Assembly: GCA_019163375.1 (NCBI GenBank)
Contig: JAFLKK010000009.1
Span: forward strand, 353,322 to 417,321
Length of the DNA: 64,000 nucleotides
Direction of reading: 5' to 3'
Source: Paludibacter sp.
GTDB taxonomy: Bacteria; Bacteroidota; Bacteroidia; Bacteroidales; Paludibacteraceae
Shown one piece after another: positions 46,418 to 59,728 of the stretch. The first letter of the stretch is position 1, and each line of letters opens with the position of its first letter. The translations under genes and the position numbers were made by a program. Under the pieces are notes generated by a model. That model saw nothing but the letters and a program-made list of their open reading frames with translations. It had not been told where the DNA came from and searched no databases.

Positions 46418-49045
46418 ATGCAAAATACCCGAAAAAATCACAAATGTAACTGTAAGAGAATGTTCTTTAAACAGTTTAGCCCTAAATATCTTTCAGTATT
46501 TTGTTTATTATTGGTTACAAATATAAGCTTTTCTCAAAAGCTGCAAATCAATGAAAAAGAGTATTTCGAAAAACTGGGTGTAAATATTTTTGTATATAAT
46601 AATCAATATGCCGGAATGTTTTTTGATGAAAAAACGGCGGGTATAGAAATTATTCATCACGGCGTTCGCACGGCTACCGGAGGCGCAGTCAGACTTCAGC
46701 ATACACCCGAACAATGGGATCTTATCCCGATAGTTGTTAGTCGCACTGTTGATAAAGTTGCAGGTGTTGTGAACCTCGAAATGACGTATAAAGAGTTTGA
46801 TTTCAACTTTAGAATAAGTGTTAAGTCATTGGCGGAAGGAGTTCAAATCGAATTATTTTTAGATAAACCCATTCCCAAAGAACTCGAAGGTAAAGCCGGG
46901 TTTAACCTTGAATTTCTCCCTACTGCCTACTTTGGCAAATCATATTTTATGGATAGTAGCCCTTACTATTTTCCAAAATATCCCGCAGGAAATACAACAA
47001 TTGAAGCTTTCGAACGAAAAGTACCTCAGTTTAGCGGACATAATACATTTGATGATAGAGGAAAAAATGAATTTATTGTTCCAAAACCTTTGGCTACCGG
47101 AAAAACAATTATTCTGGCACCCGAAGATCCCGAACGCCGGGTGAAAATTCAGTCTGCGGATGCCGACCTAATGCTGCTGGATGGTCGCAACCTGGCACAG
47201 AATGGTTGGTTTGTTGTTCGAAGCCTTCTGCCTGCCAACAAAACCGGAAAAGTATTGACGTGGATACTGGAACCTAACGGACAGCTAAACTGGAAACGGA
47301 ATCCGGTTATTGCCTTTTCGCAGGTTGGGTATGTTCCCCATCAGGATAAAGTGGCGGTAATAGAGTTGGATAAAAGCGATAAAGTGTTGAAAACTGCGTC
47401 GTTGTTTGAGGTTTCTGCCGATGGAAAATCGACTGAGGTATTGAAAGAAAATGTTCAACTTTGGGGACAATTTCTGAGATACAATTACGCGAAATTTAAT
47501 TTCAGCAAAATAAAAAAACAAGGAATTTATTACATTGCTTACGGAAATCAGAAAACCAATACTTTTGCTATTTCGCCTGATGTTTATAAAGATATATGGC
47601 ATCCAACTATGGATGTTTGGTTTCCTGTACAAATGGATCATATGGCTGTTAATGAGGCTTATCGCGTGTGGCATGGAGCCCCATATCTCGACGATTGCCT
47701 GCAGGCACCGGTTAATACCACACATTTTGATGGATACGAGCAAGGGGCAACAACCGATACCAAATACAAATCTTTAGAGCGAATTCCCGGAATGGCGGTT
47801 GGCGGTTGGTTCGATGCCGGTGATTTCGACATTCAGACAGGGTCACACAATAGTGTGGTTTCCAGTTTCGTAGAAACATGGGAGCAGTTTAAAGTGTCGC
47901 GTGATCAAACGTTTATCGATCAGAAAAACCGCTATGTTGATATGCATCGTCCGGATGGCAAACCCGATTTGCTCCAGCAAATTGAGCATGGAACGTTGAA
48001 TCTGGTTGCACAATGTGAAAATATCGGACATCCGGTTCGTGGAATCATTGTTCCAAAATTACATCAATATCATCATATTGGCGATGCGGTTACCGAAACG
48101 GATAATCTACCATACAATCCCAATCTGAAACCTTATGAGTCGGATGGCATTTCTAGTGGCACTTTGGACGATCGTTGGGCTTTTACCAACCGCAGTTCGA
48201 TGCTCGATTATCAAACGGCCGCCACTTTAGCAGCGGCAAGCAGAGCACTCAGAGCTTATAACGACGATTTGGCCAACAGAAGTTTGGCTAGTGCGATAAG
48301 GCTCGTCAACGAAGCGGACGAGCGTGCTAAAAACACCAGTGAAAATTCTTTTGAAGCTATGTTTGGAAGAGGTAGCGATGTGCTTGCGGTTTTGCAATTG
48401 TATATTACTACCAAAGATAAAAAATATGCAGATAGATACCTTGAAAATATCTGGCCGATTCTTGAGAGAATGACGAATGGAACAGGCTGGAGTTCGGGAT
48501 TCTTCGCCTCTTTCGGAGGGCGTAGCAGTTTTAATCAGGCGCTGATGGCAATTCCATATCTTGATGAAGCTTATAAATCGAGAATAAAAACTTATGCGTT
48601 GAAATACAAGGAAATAACTGATAGCATTATTAAAAACAATCCTTATGGTGTGCCGGTGATTACTTCAGGTTGGGGCGGAAGCTCGCAAGCTATTAACTGG
48701 TCAATAACCAATTATTTTGTACACAAAGCATTTCCGGACATTATTGATAAAGAATCCGTTTTCAGAGGATTAAATTATGTTTTAGGATGTCATCCCTATT
48801 CCAATTTATCGTTTGTCAGTTCAGTAGGTACCGAATCAAAAAAAGTGGCTTACGGCAATAACCGTGGCGATTTTACGGCTATCCCGGGTGGAGTTGTTCC
48901 GGGTCTTATTCTCCTGAAACCTGATTACCTCGAAAACAAAGACGACTGGCCATTTTTCTGGGGCGAAAACGAATGCATTATCGATGGTGGCGCATGGTAT
49001 GTTTTTCTGGCAAATGCCGTAAATGATTTAGTGAGTGAAATTTAA
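46418..49045 (+). CDS. Secreted GH9 glycosidase with an extra N-terminal domain
   Basis: An 875-residue protein. The ATG at 46460 (MFFKQFSPKY, signal ending NISFS before Q) is a likely alternative start, because the longer form has an unusually long charged leader. The N-terminal part (about 45-290) is a beta-rich region that I do not recognise. An Ig-like CelD_N domain follows (about 292-385), then the (alpha/alpha)6 GH9 domain (about 390-875). The base is in WFDAGDFD (D466 and D469) and the acid is E852 in GENECIIDGG. GH9 enzymes cut beta-1,4-glucans, and some act on xyloglucan, which fits the fucosidase and alpha-xylosidase genes nearby. The next gene follows after 24 bases. Confidence 0.88.
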   Translation: MQNTRKNHKCNCKRMFFKQFSPKYLSVFCLLLVTNISFSQKLQINEKEYFEKLGVNIFVYNNQYAGMFFDEKTAGIEIIHHGVRTATGGAVRLQHTPEQWDLIPIVVSRTVDKVAGVVNLEMTYKEFDFNFRISVKSLAEGVQIELFLDKPIPKELEGKAGFNLEFLPTAYFGKSYFMDSSPYYFPKYPAGNTTIEAFERKVPQFSGHNTFDDRGKNEFIVPKPLATGKTIILAPEDPERRVKIQSADADLMLLDGRNLAQNGWFVVRSLLPANKTGKVLTWILEPNGQLNWKRNPVIAFSQVGYVPHQDKVAVIELDKSDKVLKTASLFEVSADGKSTEVLKENVQLWGQFLRYNYAKFNFSKIKKQGIYYIAYGNQKTNTFAISPDVYKDIWHPTMDVWFPVQMDHMAVNEAYRVWHGAPYLDDCLQAPVNTTHFDGYEQGATTDTKYKSLERIPGMAVGGWFDAGDFDIQTGSHNSVVSSFVETWEQFKVSRDQTFIDQKNRYVDMHRPDGKPDLLQQIEHGTLNLVAQCENIGHPVRGIIVPKLHQYHHIGDAVTETDNLPYNPNLKPYESDGISSGTLDDRWAFTNRSSMLDYQTAATLAAASRALRAYNDDLANRSLASAIRLVNEADERAKNTSENSFEAMFGRGSDVLAVLQLYITTKDKKYADRYLENIWPILERMTNGTGWSSGFFASFGGRSSFNQALMAIPYLDEAYKSRIKTYALKYKEITDSIIKNNPYGVPVITSGWGGSSQAINWSITNYFVHKAFPDIIDKESVFRGLNYVLGCHPYSNLSFVSSVGTESKKVAYGNNRGDFTAIPGGVVPGLILLKPDYLENKDDWPFFWGENECIIDGGAWYVFLANAVNDLVSEI

Positions 49046-49069
49046 AATTATTACTATAAAAATAATATT

Positions 49070-50422
49070 ATGAAAATCAGAGTTTTATTCGCGATTTATA
49101 CACTTCTTTCAGCAATTGGTTTGAGTGTATTTGCCCAAAATCCTATTATCCACAATCAGTACACTGCCGATCCAACGGCACGGGTTTTTAACGGAAAAGT
49201 ATATCTTTATCCTTCGCACGATATAAAAACACCCGAAGGAAAAAATCTGCGTAAAGATTGGTTTTGCATGGCCGATTATCATGTTTTTTCGTCCGAAAAT
49301 CTGACCGATTGGACAGATCATGGTGTTATTGTGAGCCAAAACAAAGTAAAATGGGTCGATTCCACTTCGTACAGTATGTGGGCACCCGACTGTGTAGAGC
49401 GCAATGGAAAATACTATTTTTATTTTCCGGCCAATTCCAATCAGGTAGACGCTAATGGCCGAAAAGGTTTTGGTATTGGGGTGGCTATTGCCGATAAACC
49501 CGAAGGTCCGTATATTCCGCAGGATGAACCAATAAAAAATGTAAAAGGCATTGATCCTAATGTGTTTATTGATAAGGATGGTCAGGCCTATCTTTATTGG
49601 TCGCAGGGAAATATTTACGGAGCAAAACTAAAGGAAAATATGACCGAACTCGATTCTGAACCTGTTATTTTTCAAAATTTACCGGCAAAAGGATTGAAAG
49701 AAGGTCCGTTTCTTTTTGAACGAAATGGGAATTATTACCTTACATTTCCACATGTTGAAAATAAAATAGAACGACTGGAATATGCTATGGGAGACAATCC
49801 ATTAGGACCTTTCAAAATGGCAGGAGTAGTTATGGACGAAGCCCCCAACGGTTGTTGGACAAACCATCATTCGTTTGTAAATTTCAAAAATCAATGGTAT
49901 TTATTCTATCATCAAAATGACTGGTCGCCCAAGTTCGACAAAAACCGTTCGGTTCGCATCGACAGCTTGTTTTTTAATACCGACGGAACTATTCAGAAGG
50001 TGAAACCTACTTTACGCGGAGTGGGAATGACAAAAGCCACTGATAAAATTCAGCTAGACCGATACAGCCTTATCAGCGATAAAGGAGCAACGATTGCATA
50101 TAACGATACGCTGAACTATTTTGATGGTTGGAAAACCATTTTTACAGAAATAAACAGCTGGGCTCAATACAACAGTGTTGATTTTGGTGCTGAAAATTAT
50201 AAATGGATGGAAATAAAATACTTTGCAAAAAATGGTGGAATAGTAGGCTTGAGTTTGAATCAACTGCAATTGAAAGTTGTAACAAAAATAAAGCTACCAG
50301 CCGGTACCGGTTGGCGAACTGTCAGGGTAAAAGTAAAGGGACTGAAAACTGGCGTTCAGAACATAATACTTTCGAATGCAGGAAATAAGGCTGTTGAAAT
50401 TGACTGGGTACGTTTTGACTAA
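49070..50422 (+). CDS. Secreted GH43 glycosidase with C-terminal CBM6-like domain
   Basis: A 450-residue protein with a signal peptide (ending LSVFA before Q). The GH43 propeller (about 25-315) has D34 in TADPTA, D162 in GIDPNV and E211 in KEGPF. The C-terminal domain (about 325-450, from IQLDRYSL to AVEIDWVRF) looks like a diverged CBM6. It differs from the GH43-CBM6 trio at the start of the window in the TARVFNGKVYLYPSHD block and in its CBM, so it probably belongs to another GH43 subfamily. Arabinofuranosidase or beta-xylosidase activity is likely. It is coupled to the GH9 gene by a 24-base gap. Confidence 0.88.
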   Translation: MKIRVLFAIYTLLSAIGLSVFAQNPIIHNQYTADPTARVFNGKVYLYPSHDIKTPEGKNLRKDWFCMADYHVFSSENLTDWTDHGVIVSQNKVKWVDSTSYSMWAPDCVERNGKYYFYFPANSNQVDANGRKGFGIGVAIADKPEGPYIPQDEPIKNVKGIDPNVFIDKDGQAYLYWSQGNIYGAKLKENMTELDSEPVIFQNLPAKGLKEGPFLFERNGNYYLTFPHVENKIERLEYAMGDNPLGPFKMAGVVMDEAPNGCWTNHHSFVNFKNQWYLFYHQNDWSPKFDKNRSVRIDSLFFNTDGTIQKVKPTLRGVGMTKATDKIQLDRYSLISDKGATIAYNDTLNYFDGWKTIFTEINSWAQYNSVDFGAENYKWMEIKYFAKNGGIVGLSLNQLQLKVVTKIKLPAGTGWRTVRVKVKGLKTGVQNIILSNAGNKAVEIDWVRFD

Positions 50423-50586
50423 TTATGATAGTTTCTAACCTCTAAAAGCTGCTGTGTTGATATAAATCATCTTGCAAATTAAAATTAAAATGCAAATTGT
50501 GAGAGAGATAAATTTAAACTTTGCGAAATAAAAAAAGAATAAATGTCAAATGAATATAGTGAAATTCACTATTTATAAAATGTATA
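50423..50586 (+). other. Intergenic gap with a palindrome before the esterase gene
   Basis: In this 164-base gap a near-perfect palindrome (ATAGTGAA, one base, TTCACTAT) lies at 50556-50572, 14 bases before the next ATG. TTTAAACTTTG at about 50513-50523 is a poor -7 match (three instead of two spacer bases). No terminator is visible. Confidence 0.35.
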
Positions 50587-52149
50587 ATGAAATACGCAAA
50601 GAGTTTTCTAGTAAAAGTAATATTGGTGTTTGTAATGTCTGTAAGCATTCATTCCGCAAATGCTGCAAATCCGGTTTTCGACGGCACAATGACGATAAAT
50701 GTAGCGGGTAGCACTCGTACAATGGTTGTTCATGTTCCCGCTAATATTGAAGTAAATAGCCCGTTAATGATATCTCTCCACGGTCGGTGGGGGAATGGGG
50801 CAGGACAGCAGCAAGGTGCAAAGTTTGAAGCCATAGCTGATACGGCTCGTTTTATTGTTGTTTACCCCGATGGTTTGCCACAGGCAATTCTTGGAGGAGG
50901 TGGAAATACAGGCTGGGATGTAAGTGGGGCGACAGATGACGATATTACTTTTTTTAAGGCTATAATTAATACCATGTACAATAGCTACAAAATAAACAAA
51001 TCGCGTGTTTATTTATCCGGATTCTCAATAGGTGGAATGGAGTCGTATCATGTGGCAAATGTTGCAGCTAACACATTCGCTGCATTCGGATCGGTAAGTG
51101 GGTATCCGTTAAATGAATACCATCGGTATTATACCGGTAGCCGTCCGGTTCCGTTTATGCACATTCATGGCAAAGAGGATGGTTTTGTTAAGGTTGACTC
51201 CGTGCCTATTGTTGTCGAAAATTGGGTGATGCGGAATGGCTGTAATCCTGTTCCGATAGTCACTACTAAGTCAGGGGTTTACACAAAGAGTGTATATCAG
51301 GCGGCCAACAATGGTTTTCAGTATATTTACTATGCACTTGACGGCAAGGGGCATGAGTACACTATTACGAATACATTCAATCCGAGCGATGAAATATGGA
51401 ATTTTGTAAAACAATACACCCTTAACGATGCCTGTGACACAACATTGAAGTGGAATCCAAATTTTCAGATGCAGAAAGAAGGCATTGTACCTGTAGGCTG
51501 GACAACTGTAGTGGACAGTAAAAGTGTCAGTGGTAGTCAGACCATCGTAAGCAGCGGACCACGTATTATCACCCTCGGTGGCGGAAGTGATTATCAAAGC
51601 GGATTTCTGCTACAGTCCGGGAGCACAACCGGATATTTGGCTTATGGTCTCGATAAACAACGCACCTTACAGCTTCAGCCGGGTCGTTATAAAATCAAGT
51701 TTAATGTAATTGCATCTACTGCAGCAAGTGTTGGAAAAACTCTTACAATGCAATTAACAAACAGGAATAATAGTTCAGATACTCACAGTTTTGCTGTTCT
51801 GCCTGTGAATAGTATACAAAATAATGTGGCTAAGAACTTTACGCAGGCATCTTTTGATTTGACAACAACAAGCTACGGTGAATATCAACTGCGTTTGATA
51901 TTACCTGCAGGTAATGTTGAGCATGTGGTAACAAATCTTGGGGTTTACTCTTCCATTGATAATATGACAGAGGTCGAAACAATTCATAACACTTCCATTT
52001 CTTCTGACGAGCTTGTTAATGTTTACGCTGTGGATGGAAGTCTGATATGTTCTAAGAAGAAAATGTCGGACTCCTTCTATGAATTGAAAAAAGGAGTTTA
52101 TATCGTTTCGAGTTGTGAACGGAGAAATGTAACGAAACTATTGAAATAG
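50587..52149 (+). CDS. Secreted PHB-depolymerase-type (CE1) esterase with T9SS sorting domain
   Basis: A 520-residue protein with a signal peptide (ending HSANA before A). The alpha/beta hydrolase domain (about 30-280) has the triad S147 in SGFSIGGME, D198 in GKEDGFV and H256 in GKGHEYT. This layout is shared by PHB depolymerase-like and feruloyl or acetylxylan esterases of CE1. A beta-rich domain follows (about 290-455, a possible carbohydrate-binding sandwich). The last 50 residues (VNVYAVDGSLICS, then LKKGVYIVS) resemble a type A T9SS sorting domain. The protein is probably displayed on the surface and removes ester-linked groups from hemicellulose. Confidence 0.86.
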   Translation: MKYAKSFLVKVILVFVMSVSIHSANAANPVFDGTMTINVAGSTRTMVVHVPANIEVNSPLMISLHGRWGNGAGQQQGAKFEAIADTARFIVVYPDGLPQAILGGGGNTGWDVSGATDDDITFFKAIINTMYNSYKINKSRVYLSGFSIGGMESYHVANVAANTFAAFGSVSGYPLNEYHRYYTGSRPVPFMHIHGKEDGFVKVDSVPIVVENWVMRNGCNPVPIVTTKSGVYTKSVYQAANNGFQYIYYALDGKGHEYTITNTFNPSDEIWNFVKQYTLNDACDTTLKWNPNFQMQKEGIVPVGWTTVVDSKSVSGSQTIVSSGPRIITLGGGSDYQSGFLLQSGSTTGYLAYGLDKQRTLQLQPGRYKIKFNVIASTAASVGKTLTMQLTNRNNSSDTHSFAVLPVNSIQNNVAKNFTQASFDLTTTSYGEYQLRLILPAGNVEHVVTNLGVYSSIDNMTEVETIHNTSISSDELVNVYAVDGSLICSKKKMSDSFYELKKGVYIVSSCERRNVTKLLK

Positions 52150-52154
52150 GCGTA

Positions 52155-52178
52155 TTTGTTGTGTGTTGAAACAACAAA
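52155..52178 (+). terminator. Weak hairpin after the esterase stop
   Basis: TTTGTTGT (52155-52162) pairs with ACAACAAA (52171-52178) around an eight-base loop, just after the stop codon. There is no T run after it, so a terminator role is uncertain. Confidence 0.35.
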
Positions 52179-52307
52179 AGTGCTAATGTCCTGCTTCGGG
52201 CTGTACTTTAGGTAGATAAGAGTTTTGAGTCATCGGGATTCTTATATTGTAGTATGATTTGGAAAAGGTCGTTGACCGTGAATATTTAATTATTAATCAA
52301 GATACTT

Positions 52308-53198
52308 ATGAGAAGGAATAAATTTTTAGTACTGATTTTTGCAATATGCGTGTGTTACGGTGCAATGTATGCGCAACAGCCCACGGTAAGAACTGTTGAA
52401 GACGGTGGTACCGGATCTTACAGCGCCATTATGTCCACTGACAATAGTTTGCCGACGCACACCATTTTTCGCCCCAAAGATTTGAGTGCATTTGGCAAGC
52501 AGAATAAACTACCCATTATAGCCTGGGGTAATGGTGCTTGTGCTAATTCTCCCTGGGAACATGTGAATTTTCTGTCGGAAGTGGCTTCGCATGGTTTTTT
52601 GGTTATTGCCATTGGCCCTATGCCGCAGGAAGGCGAAAAGGGTGGAGGAAAATCAACTTCTTCGCAAATGACCGATGCCATCAACTGGGCAATTGCTCAG
52701 AATAGCGATAAAAACAGTCCGTTATTCAATAAAATAGATGTATCAAGAATTGCAGTAAGTGGTATGTCGTGTGGTGGTTTACAAACGCTCGAAACTGCTC
52801 CTGATACTCGGGTAACGACAACTGTTGTTTGTAACAGTGGTATTTTTATCAATCCCGGTAGTGGATTTCCCGGAATGCCTAACCTGAAAAAAGATGATCT
52901 TTTAAAGTTGCACACACCTACTTTATATATTTTAGGTGGTGAAAAGGATATTGCATATGAAAATGGCATGGACGATTATTCTAAAATTAATCACGTTCCG
53001 GTTTTCGTAGCAAATATGAATGTTGGCCATGGAGGAACTTATGGACAACCTCACGGTGGCGAGTTTGCCAAAGTGGCAACTGCCTGGTTCAAATGGCAAC
53101 TGAAAGGCGACAACGAAGCCGGTAAATTTTTTATAGGAAATCCTTGCGGATTGTCTCAAAATCCGGTATGGAAAGTGGATAAAAAGAAGATTCCCTGA
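52308..53198 (+). CDS. Secreted alpha/beta hydrolase, probable esterase
   Basis: A 296-residue protein with a signal peptide (ending AMYA before Q). The fold is that of a dienelactone hydrolase or cutinase-like alpha/beta hydrolase. The nucleophile elbow is S154 in SGMSCGGLQ. Possible acid and base residues are the D of GGEKDIAYEN and the H of NVGHGGTYG. The IIAWGNGACAN strand precedes the oxyanion region. The substrate cannot be assigned; ester hydrolysis on plant cell-wall polymers is inferred from neighbouring esterases. It is separated from the previous gene by 158 bases with no recognisable promoter. Confidence 0.82.
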   Translation: MRRNKFLVLIFAICVCYGAMYAQQPTVRTVEDGGTGSYSAIMSTDNSLPTHTIFRPKDLSAFGKQNKLPIIAWGNGACANSPWEHVNFLSEVASHGFLVIAIGPMPQEGEKGGGKSTSSQMTDAINWAIAQNSDKNSPLFNKIDVSRIAVSGMSCGGLQTLETAPDTRVTTTVVCNSGIFINPGSGFPGMPNLKKDDLLKLHTPTLYILGGEKDIAYENGMDDYSKINHVPVFVANMNVGHGGTYGQPHGGEFAKVATAWFKWQLKGDNEAGKFFIGNPCGLSQNPVWKVDKKKIP

Positions 53199-53271
53199 GA
53201 CTATTTTTTTAAATTAAAAGGATTGGCTTAGGAATAGGGAAGTCCTACACTCGTAAATACATTCAACAAAG

Positions 53272-54384
53272 ATGAAGAGATTTAAACTGATCGTTCTTTT
53301 GGGAATGCTTGGGTTAGCAACAAGCGTTTTTTCTCAAGATGTCAAGACTACTGAAACATCTCGTATGTTTCGTTATACCAACCCAATTACAAGGGACTCG
53401 TCCATTTCAATGCGCGACCATTGCATCCTAAAAGTGGGTACAAAGTGGTATTGTACAGGAACATCAAATCCTGTGTGGACTGGCCCCAATCCGGGTGTTC
53501 GTTTGTTGGAATCAGACGACATGCTCCATTGGAAGCAGCATTCGTGGTTGATAGATGCCAGCAAACTTCCCGCCGATTGTCCCTACAATGGCAGGTTTTG
53601 GGCACCCGAAATCCATTTTATCAAAGGAAAATACTGGCTTACTGTCAACAGTGGAAAAGTGACAGCCGAAGACCCAAAAGGAATGAAGACGCACAGCGTT
53701 TGGCTCTTCTCGTCCGACAAAGTGACAGGACCATTCAAATTGGTGAATGGACCTCTTACTCCGCAGTACAACAACGATGCTACAATATTTGAGGATGAAG
53801 ATGGTCAGGTTTATTTTTATTGTAGTGGTAATGGACTGTTTCAGGCTAAAATTGATTTAGAAAGTGGAAAATTGACCACACCGATCCAAAAATTTCTCGA
53901 CAAAAAAGAGCCCGGCTATCCCGAGTGGATGGTGGGTGGCATCGAAGGACCCTTTGTGATAAAAAGAGACGGATATTATTTTATGTTCTTTTCTACCTGG
54001 ACACGCGGATACGAAGTTGGGCTTTTAAAGTCGAAGAACCCGCTTGGCCCCTGGGAGCTGGTATCGCGCGAGACCATTTTTGGTACCCGTAAAAAAGGCT
54101 ATCGACCCGAGTTGGCTATCGAAGGCAAGTACGACCACCTCAAGTTTCAGGATACACAAGATCCTTATTCCGAAACCGGTCACAATGCACTTTTCATTGG
54201 ACCTGATGGTAAGCTGTGGAGTTCATGTCATTACATGATGTTCGAAAAACGGCCTTATCCATATTGTCAAACCTTTGAGTCTTGGGAGCTAACCCCCCAA
54301 ATGGGCATCGAGCCTGTTCATTACAAAAACGGTCGGTTTTACATCGGTCAACCCACATGGACGGAGCAAACGGTAGAATATTGA
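53272..54384 (+). CDS. Secreted single-domain GH43-like glycosidase
   Basis: A 370-residue protein with a signal peptide (ending TSVFS before Q). A five-bladed propeller fills nearly the whole protein. The candidate triad is D49 in SMRDHC, D169 in NNDATIF and E225 in IEGPF. RFWAPEIHF and GYEVGLLKS are typical of family 43 and related propeller families. No accessory module follows. It is more distant from the other GH43 enzymes here and could belong to a less studied subfamily or to a neighbouring clan GH-F family. Side-chain removal from hemicellulose is inferred from context. Confidence 0.82.
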   Translation: MKRFKLIVLLGMLGLATSVFSQDVKTTETSRMFRYTNPITRDSSISMRDHCILKVGTKWYCTGTSNPVWTGPNPGVRLLESDDMLHWKQHSWLIDASKLPADCPYNGRFWAPEIHFIKGKYWLTVNSGKVTAEDPKGMKTHSVWLFSSDKVTGPFKLVNGPLTPQYNNDATIFEDEDGQVYFYCSGNGLFQAKIDLESGKLTTPIQKFLDKKEPGYPEWMVGGIEGPFVIKRDGYYFMFFSTWTRGYEVGLLKSKNPLGPWELVSRETIFGTRKKGYRPELAIEGKYDHLKFQDTQDPYSETGHNALFIGPDGKLWSSCHYMMFEKRPYPYCQTFESWELTPQMGIEPVHYKNGRFYIGQPTWTEQTVEY

Positions 54385-54388
54385 TTCT

Positions 54389-54406
54389 GTCGAACTGAAA
54401 ATCAAA
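54389..54406 (+). repeat. Second copy of the 18-base hairpin arm
   Basis: The 18 bases starting GTCGAACTGAAAATC are identical to 30181-30198, the right arm of the hairpin after GH31. Here the left arm is reduced to TTGATT at 54381-54386, which can still pair with AATCAA. The copy starts five bases after the GH43 stop. Confidence 0.55.
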
Positions 54407-54465
54407 CAATAAAAAGATTAAATTCCAAGTATTATCAAGTAAAAACTACTACATCAACATTTTAA

Positions 54466-56789
<2,324 letters not shown>

Positions 56790-56792
56790 AAA

Positions 56793-59110
<2,318 letters not shown>

Positions 59111-59205
59111 CCAATGCGCTATAAAATTGAATCATTTTACTTGTTAATAATGGCAATAGGCTGAATATATTGCTGTATTTTGAACTTCCTGCTATCAGTA
59201 AGTGC

Positions 59206-59248
59206 ACAGGCTCATATAACCCGTATGAATGGGATTATATGAGCCTGT
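59206..59248 (+). terminator. Strong hairpin after the esterase array
   Basis: A 14-bp perfect stem (59206-59219 with 59235-59248) continues as three more G-C pairs after one bulged A, around an eight-base loop. It ends the tandem esterase block. The following bases are T-rich but not a pure T run. Confidence 0.7.
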
Positions 59249-59489
59249 CTGTTAATTGTTTGAGCAGCGAAATGGGATAGTAATTTTTCTTGTATCGAAC
59301 TTCTGTTGAAAGATATATTGTTATTTCAGAGCCTAAATTGATAGTTTCTATTTAAATAATTTAGATGTGAACGTAATGTTATGTCAATCAAACGATAACG
59401 AAATATTTATATTTCCATTGATGTTGAAATAAGATTTAAAATTAAAAATTGAATATCTAAAAATACAAGTGTGATAGCTATAGACTACC

Positions 59490-59497
59490 TATATTTG
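59490..59497 (+). promoter_or_regulatory. Promoter -7 candidate for the GH98 gene
   Basis: TATATTTG matches TAnnTTTG and is identical to the candidate at 25426. No good -33 element is seen. If used, the leader would be about 220 bases long. Confidence 0.35.
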
Positions 59498-59672
59498 TAC
59501 TGAATAGTTTTTTTATTATTAAGCGATAAGTGGAACTAGTTGTAAGAATTATGTTTTCTAAAATAAATCACGATTCTTGTAATAGACTTTATTATATTGC
59601 TAATTATTGGTGTCGGGGTAAATTGAATATCACTTAATTGTACGATTTATATACTATTACCGGTTACCTATT

Positions 59673-59686
59673 CTCCTAAAGGGAGG
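59673..59686 (+). promoter_or_regulatory. Strong Shine-Dalgarno sequence within a small stem
   Basis: AAAGGGAGG (59678-59686) is an unusually good ribosome-binding site for this window. It lies three bases before an ATG at 59690. GGAG at 59682-59685 can pair with CTCC at 59673-59676, which would hide the site. Confidence 0.45.
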
Positions 59687-59689
59687 TTT

Positions 59690-59728
59690 ATGTTTTATTA
59701 TATGAAAAAAATCACACTTTTTCTATGA
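59690..59728 (+). CDS. Possible 12-residue leader peptide overlapping the GH98 start
   Basis: The frame encodes MFYYMKKITLFL and ends with TGA, which overlaps the ATG of the GH98 gene as ATGA. It follows a strong Shine-Dalgarno sequence. It may couple translation to the GH98 gene, or it may be the remnant of an earlier signal-peptide start. There is no proof that it is translated. Confidence 0.35.
   Translation: MFYYMKKITLFL

Larger units (their letters stand above)
59111..59724 (+). other. Long intergenic region with terminator, promoter candidate and leader
   Basis: This 614-base gap is the longest in the window. It contains a strong hairpin (59206-59248), a palindrome (59400-59415, GAAATAT and ATATTTC), a -7 candidate TATATTTG (59490-59497) and a short leader ORF (59690-59728). 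The remainder is AT-rich and shows no ORF or RNA gene that I can support. Confidence 0.5.
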
